NCBI GenBank assembly: GCA_001939145.1
Contig: LSRX01000795.1
Span: 245,141 to 309,140, forward strand
Direction of reading: 5' to 3'
DNA length: 64,000 nucleotides
From: Symbiodinium microadriaticum
Taxonomy: Eukaryota > Sar > Dinophyceae > Suessiales > Symbiodiniaceae
In this document: one piece after another, positions 63,701 through 64,000 of the stretch
How the letters are laid out: the number at the start of each line of letters is the position of its first letter
Position numbering within the stretch: the first letter of the stretch is position 1
Position numbers and translations under genes: made by a program
Notes under the pieces: generated by a model
Seen by the model: only the letters and a program-made list of their open reading frames with translations
Told to the model about the DNA's origin: nothing
Databases searched by the model: none

Positions 63701-64000
63701 CGGCTGTTGAAGCGACGAGATGACAGTGATGTTCTTGTTGCCGATGCTCGTGATGCTGCTCCCTTTCCAAGACGCGGTGTTGGTTGAGTTGTTTGGTGGT
63801 TTGAGCTGGGGGTCGTGTGCCCCGCATGCTCAGGCAAACACCAACTTCCGGGATCTTCAGTCAAGCCCGTGCAGTGGTTCAGGCAAGCGTCTGAACCGTG
63901 AGGAAGAGCTTCTGCCGCTCGGCGCTGAACTTTCTGGGCTCGCTCTGCCTTTGCCACAGCTGAGGCGACGACGATCTGCCGTGAAGGGATGCAGAGGTGC
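57640..64000 (-). CDS. tandem array gene, unit 3, split by a LINE insertion
   Basis: Exon pair: the exon ending at 57866 reads GVFDMLQQFDRPEISSNAEL then LQQ. A 64-bp GA-AG intron (57802-57865) follows, then from 57801 GAVLNDLLFGEMGPPAALQP. The upstream exons resume only after the retroelement: 63865-64000 matches unit 2 bases 55807-55942 (FSAERQKLFLTVQTLA exon region). The element lies on the opposite strand in what would be an intron between the FSAERQ and VVLPRY exons. It adds 5.7 kb, so unit 3 may still be spliced or may be silenced. The unit extends beyond the window. Confidence 0.55.
57899..58085. repeat. third copy of the array repeat, 5' fragment
   Basis: Matches 55620-55806 (offset 2,279) with only about one change in the core. 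It is interrupted at 58085 by the LINE and resumes at 63865, beyond the duplicated target site. Confidence 0.93.
58042..58085. repeat. LINE target-site duplication, left copy (44 bp)
   Basis: Begins CCCGCATGCTCAGGC and ends CTTCTGTCAA. Identical to 63821-63864 except for T at 58080 versus A at 63859. Confidence 0.93.
58127..59702 (+). pseudogene. LINE ORF1-like protein, frameshifted
   Basis: Three frames follow one another. 58127-58591 reads GNGGSRSKGAGKGKGK (basic, RNA-binding-like) and AERDFLDAVKASMPEAVKLR. The frame then shifts near 58560 to APKTAIPGILKAVGYTAHPS (to 58854). A further shift in an ACACACACAC run at 58845-58852 leads into the third, 58851-59702. That frame contains KLALRFRDVTVLSNFAKEKN, WARWRITGFPVGAGIHGLHQ and SDVEVLYLDDRQAVFHA, a beta-alpha-beta pattern like an RRM-type nucleic-acid-binding fold. 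Nucleic-acid chaperone or RNP role is inferred from position. Known LINE ORF1s vary too much for a firm family call. Confidence 0.6.
59926..60900 (+). pseudogene. LINE APE-type endonuclease domain, frameshifted
   Basis: The N-terminal piece FNPNGVNVLGRWDRI with DDIVVLSETHATLR (E of the SETH motif at about 60001-60012) is in one frame and ends at a stop at 60060. The rest resumes in another frame from 60141: GDFN at 60372-60383, GSRID at 60501-60515 and the DH pair (KDHRRV) at 60588-60593. These are the metal-binding and catalytic residues of exonuclease-endonuclease-phosphatase endonucleases, which nick the target DNA to prime reverse transcription. The frame break makes it inactive as it stands. 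Confidence 0.85.
60961..62730 (+). pseudogene. LINE reverse transcriptase domain, with internal stop and frameshifts
   Basis: RT motifs in order: SSAGLDNWRPESLRALAL and WPQSLVTGYVALIPKESSTR then GTLRPISVLSYVYRLW (finger motifs, about 61480-61720); a stop at 61807-61809 and a short frame change (GCMPKRGAESMAMCIPQDME, 61780-61840); then SYDFAKAFDVVPHDI (motif A, D at 61900-61902 and 61918-61920), GILQGCALS (motif B, 62068-62094) and AYGDDI (motif C, YGDD at 62173-62184). The catalytic aspartates are kept. Many LINEs have A or V in YxDD; Gly here is less usual. The thumb-like region continues to 62730. Confidence 0.88.
62731..63710 (+). pseudogene. LINE C-terminal region with Cys/His motif, frameshifted
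   Basis: Fragments in three frames (62610-62864, 62849-63193, 62871-63710). The last has TNDCGAQQTVLHVSWECPLY, matching the C...H...C zinc-knuckle-like pattern often found after the RT in LINEs, then ALHRMLLTIWQKHIKSFHEG and a basic C-terminus. Role: probable RNA or cDNA binding. Confidence 0.65.
63821..63864. repeat. LINE target-site duplication, right copy (44 bp)
   Basis: Second copy of the 44-bp target. Units 1 and 2 carry the same sequence once, uninterrupted, as the empty-site allele. Confidence 0.93.
63821..64000. repeat. third copy of the array repeat, continuation after the LINE
   Basis: Matches unit 2 bases 55763-55942. The first 44 bp are the duplicated target site and the remainder continues the interrupted unit 3. 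Runs off the window. Confidence 0.93.

Larger units (their letters stand above)
58086..63820 (+). mobile_element. degenerate non-LTR retrotransposon (LINE), 5,735 bp
   Basis: Exact ends are defined by 44-bp target-site duplications. It carries an ORF1-like region, an APE-type endonuclease, reverse transcriptase and a C-terminal Cys/His motif, all on the plus strand, opposite to the host array gene. There is no poly(A) tail; the 3' end is G/T-rich (GTTTGGTGGTTTGAGC then TGGGGGTCGTGTG). Reading frame changes at least six times and one stop interrupts the RT, so it is not autonomous. Such elements move by target-primed reverse transcription. Its nearly matched duplications indicate a fairly recent insertion. 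Confidence 0.92.

Noticed and set aside
1-64000. CRISPR array, prokaryotic operons, rRNA operon
   Set aside because: No regularly spaced palindromic repeats, no operon-like runs of full ORFs, and no rRNA-like conserved stretches were seen. The gene structure is eukaryotic.

Overview
The window looks like nuclear DNA of a dinoflagellate, most likely a Symbiodiniaceae alga. The evidence is fragmented coding sequence in many short exons, introns of about 60-180 bp using GC and GA as well as GT 5' splice sites (usually CAG|G... at both ends), a tandem gene array, an interstitial (TTTAGGG)n tract, a PPR protein and a degenerate LINE. Almost no gene is a single open frame. Most CDS spans below are therefore spans of exons, with boundaries given only where domain continuity or paralogue comparison fixes them.

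Nearly all exons that can be supported lie on the minus strand, as expected for the long unidirectional gene blocks of dinoflagellates. Left to right: a J-domain gene running off the left edge (1-713; HPQ instead of HPD); several unidentified genes (1.6-6.5 kb); AT-rich and polypyrimidine repeats (7.1-7.7 kb); more unidentified exons (7.9-11.0 kb); a PPR array fused to an RlmJ-type rRNA adenine methyltransferase (11.6-13.3 kb, the best functional call); a multi-exon gene of unknown function (13.8-15.9 kb); a coiled-coil gene (17.7-18.6 kb); a degenerate EF-hand gene (19.2-20.4 kb); a Met/Gln/Pro-rich coiled-coil gene (21.2-23.5 kb); a compositionally odd stretch with telomere-like and CT repeats (25.6-27.7 kb); a TKL-like protein kinase in about ten exons (29.8-32.9 kb); a polytopic membrane protein (35.0-35.9 kb); a long acidic protein with 168-bp in-frame repeats (37.0-38.9 kb, perhaps extending to 40.8 kb); a hAT transposase remnant (42.5 kb); and an EF-hand pair gene (45.3-46.2 kb).

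The right end (53.1-64.0 kb) holds three or more tandem copies of a minus-strand gene of unknown function. Units 1 and 2 share about 1,275 bp that is nearly identical, next to segments that are only distantly paralogous. Unit 3 is split by a 5,735-bp non-LTR retrotransposon on the plus strand. That element lies between 44-bp target-site duplications, carries endonuclease and reverse transcriptase domains, and is inactivated by frameshifts and stops.

No rRNA, convincing tRNA, CRISPR or prokaryotic operon was found. Functions of most minus-strand exon clusters cannot be recognised from sequence alone and are labelled so.
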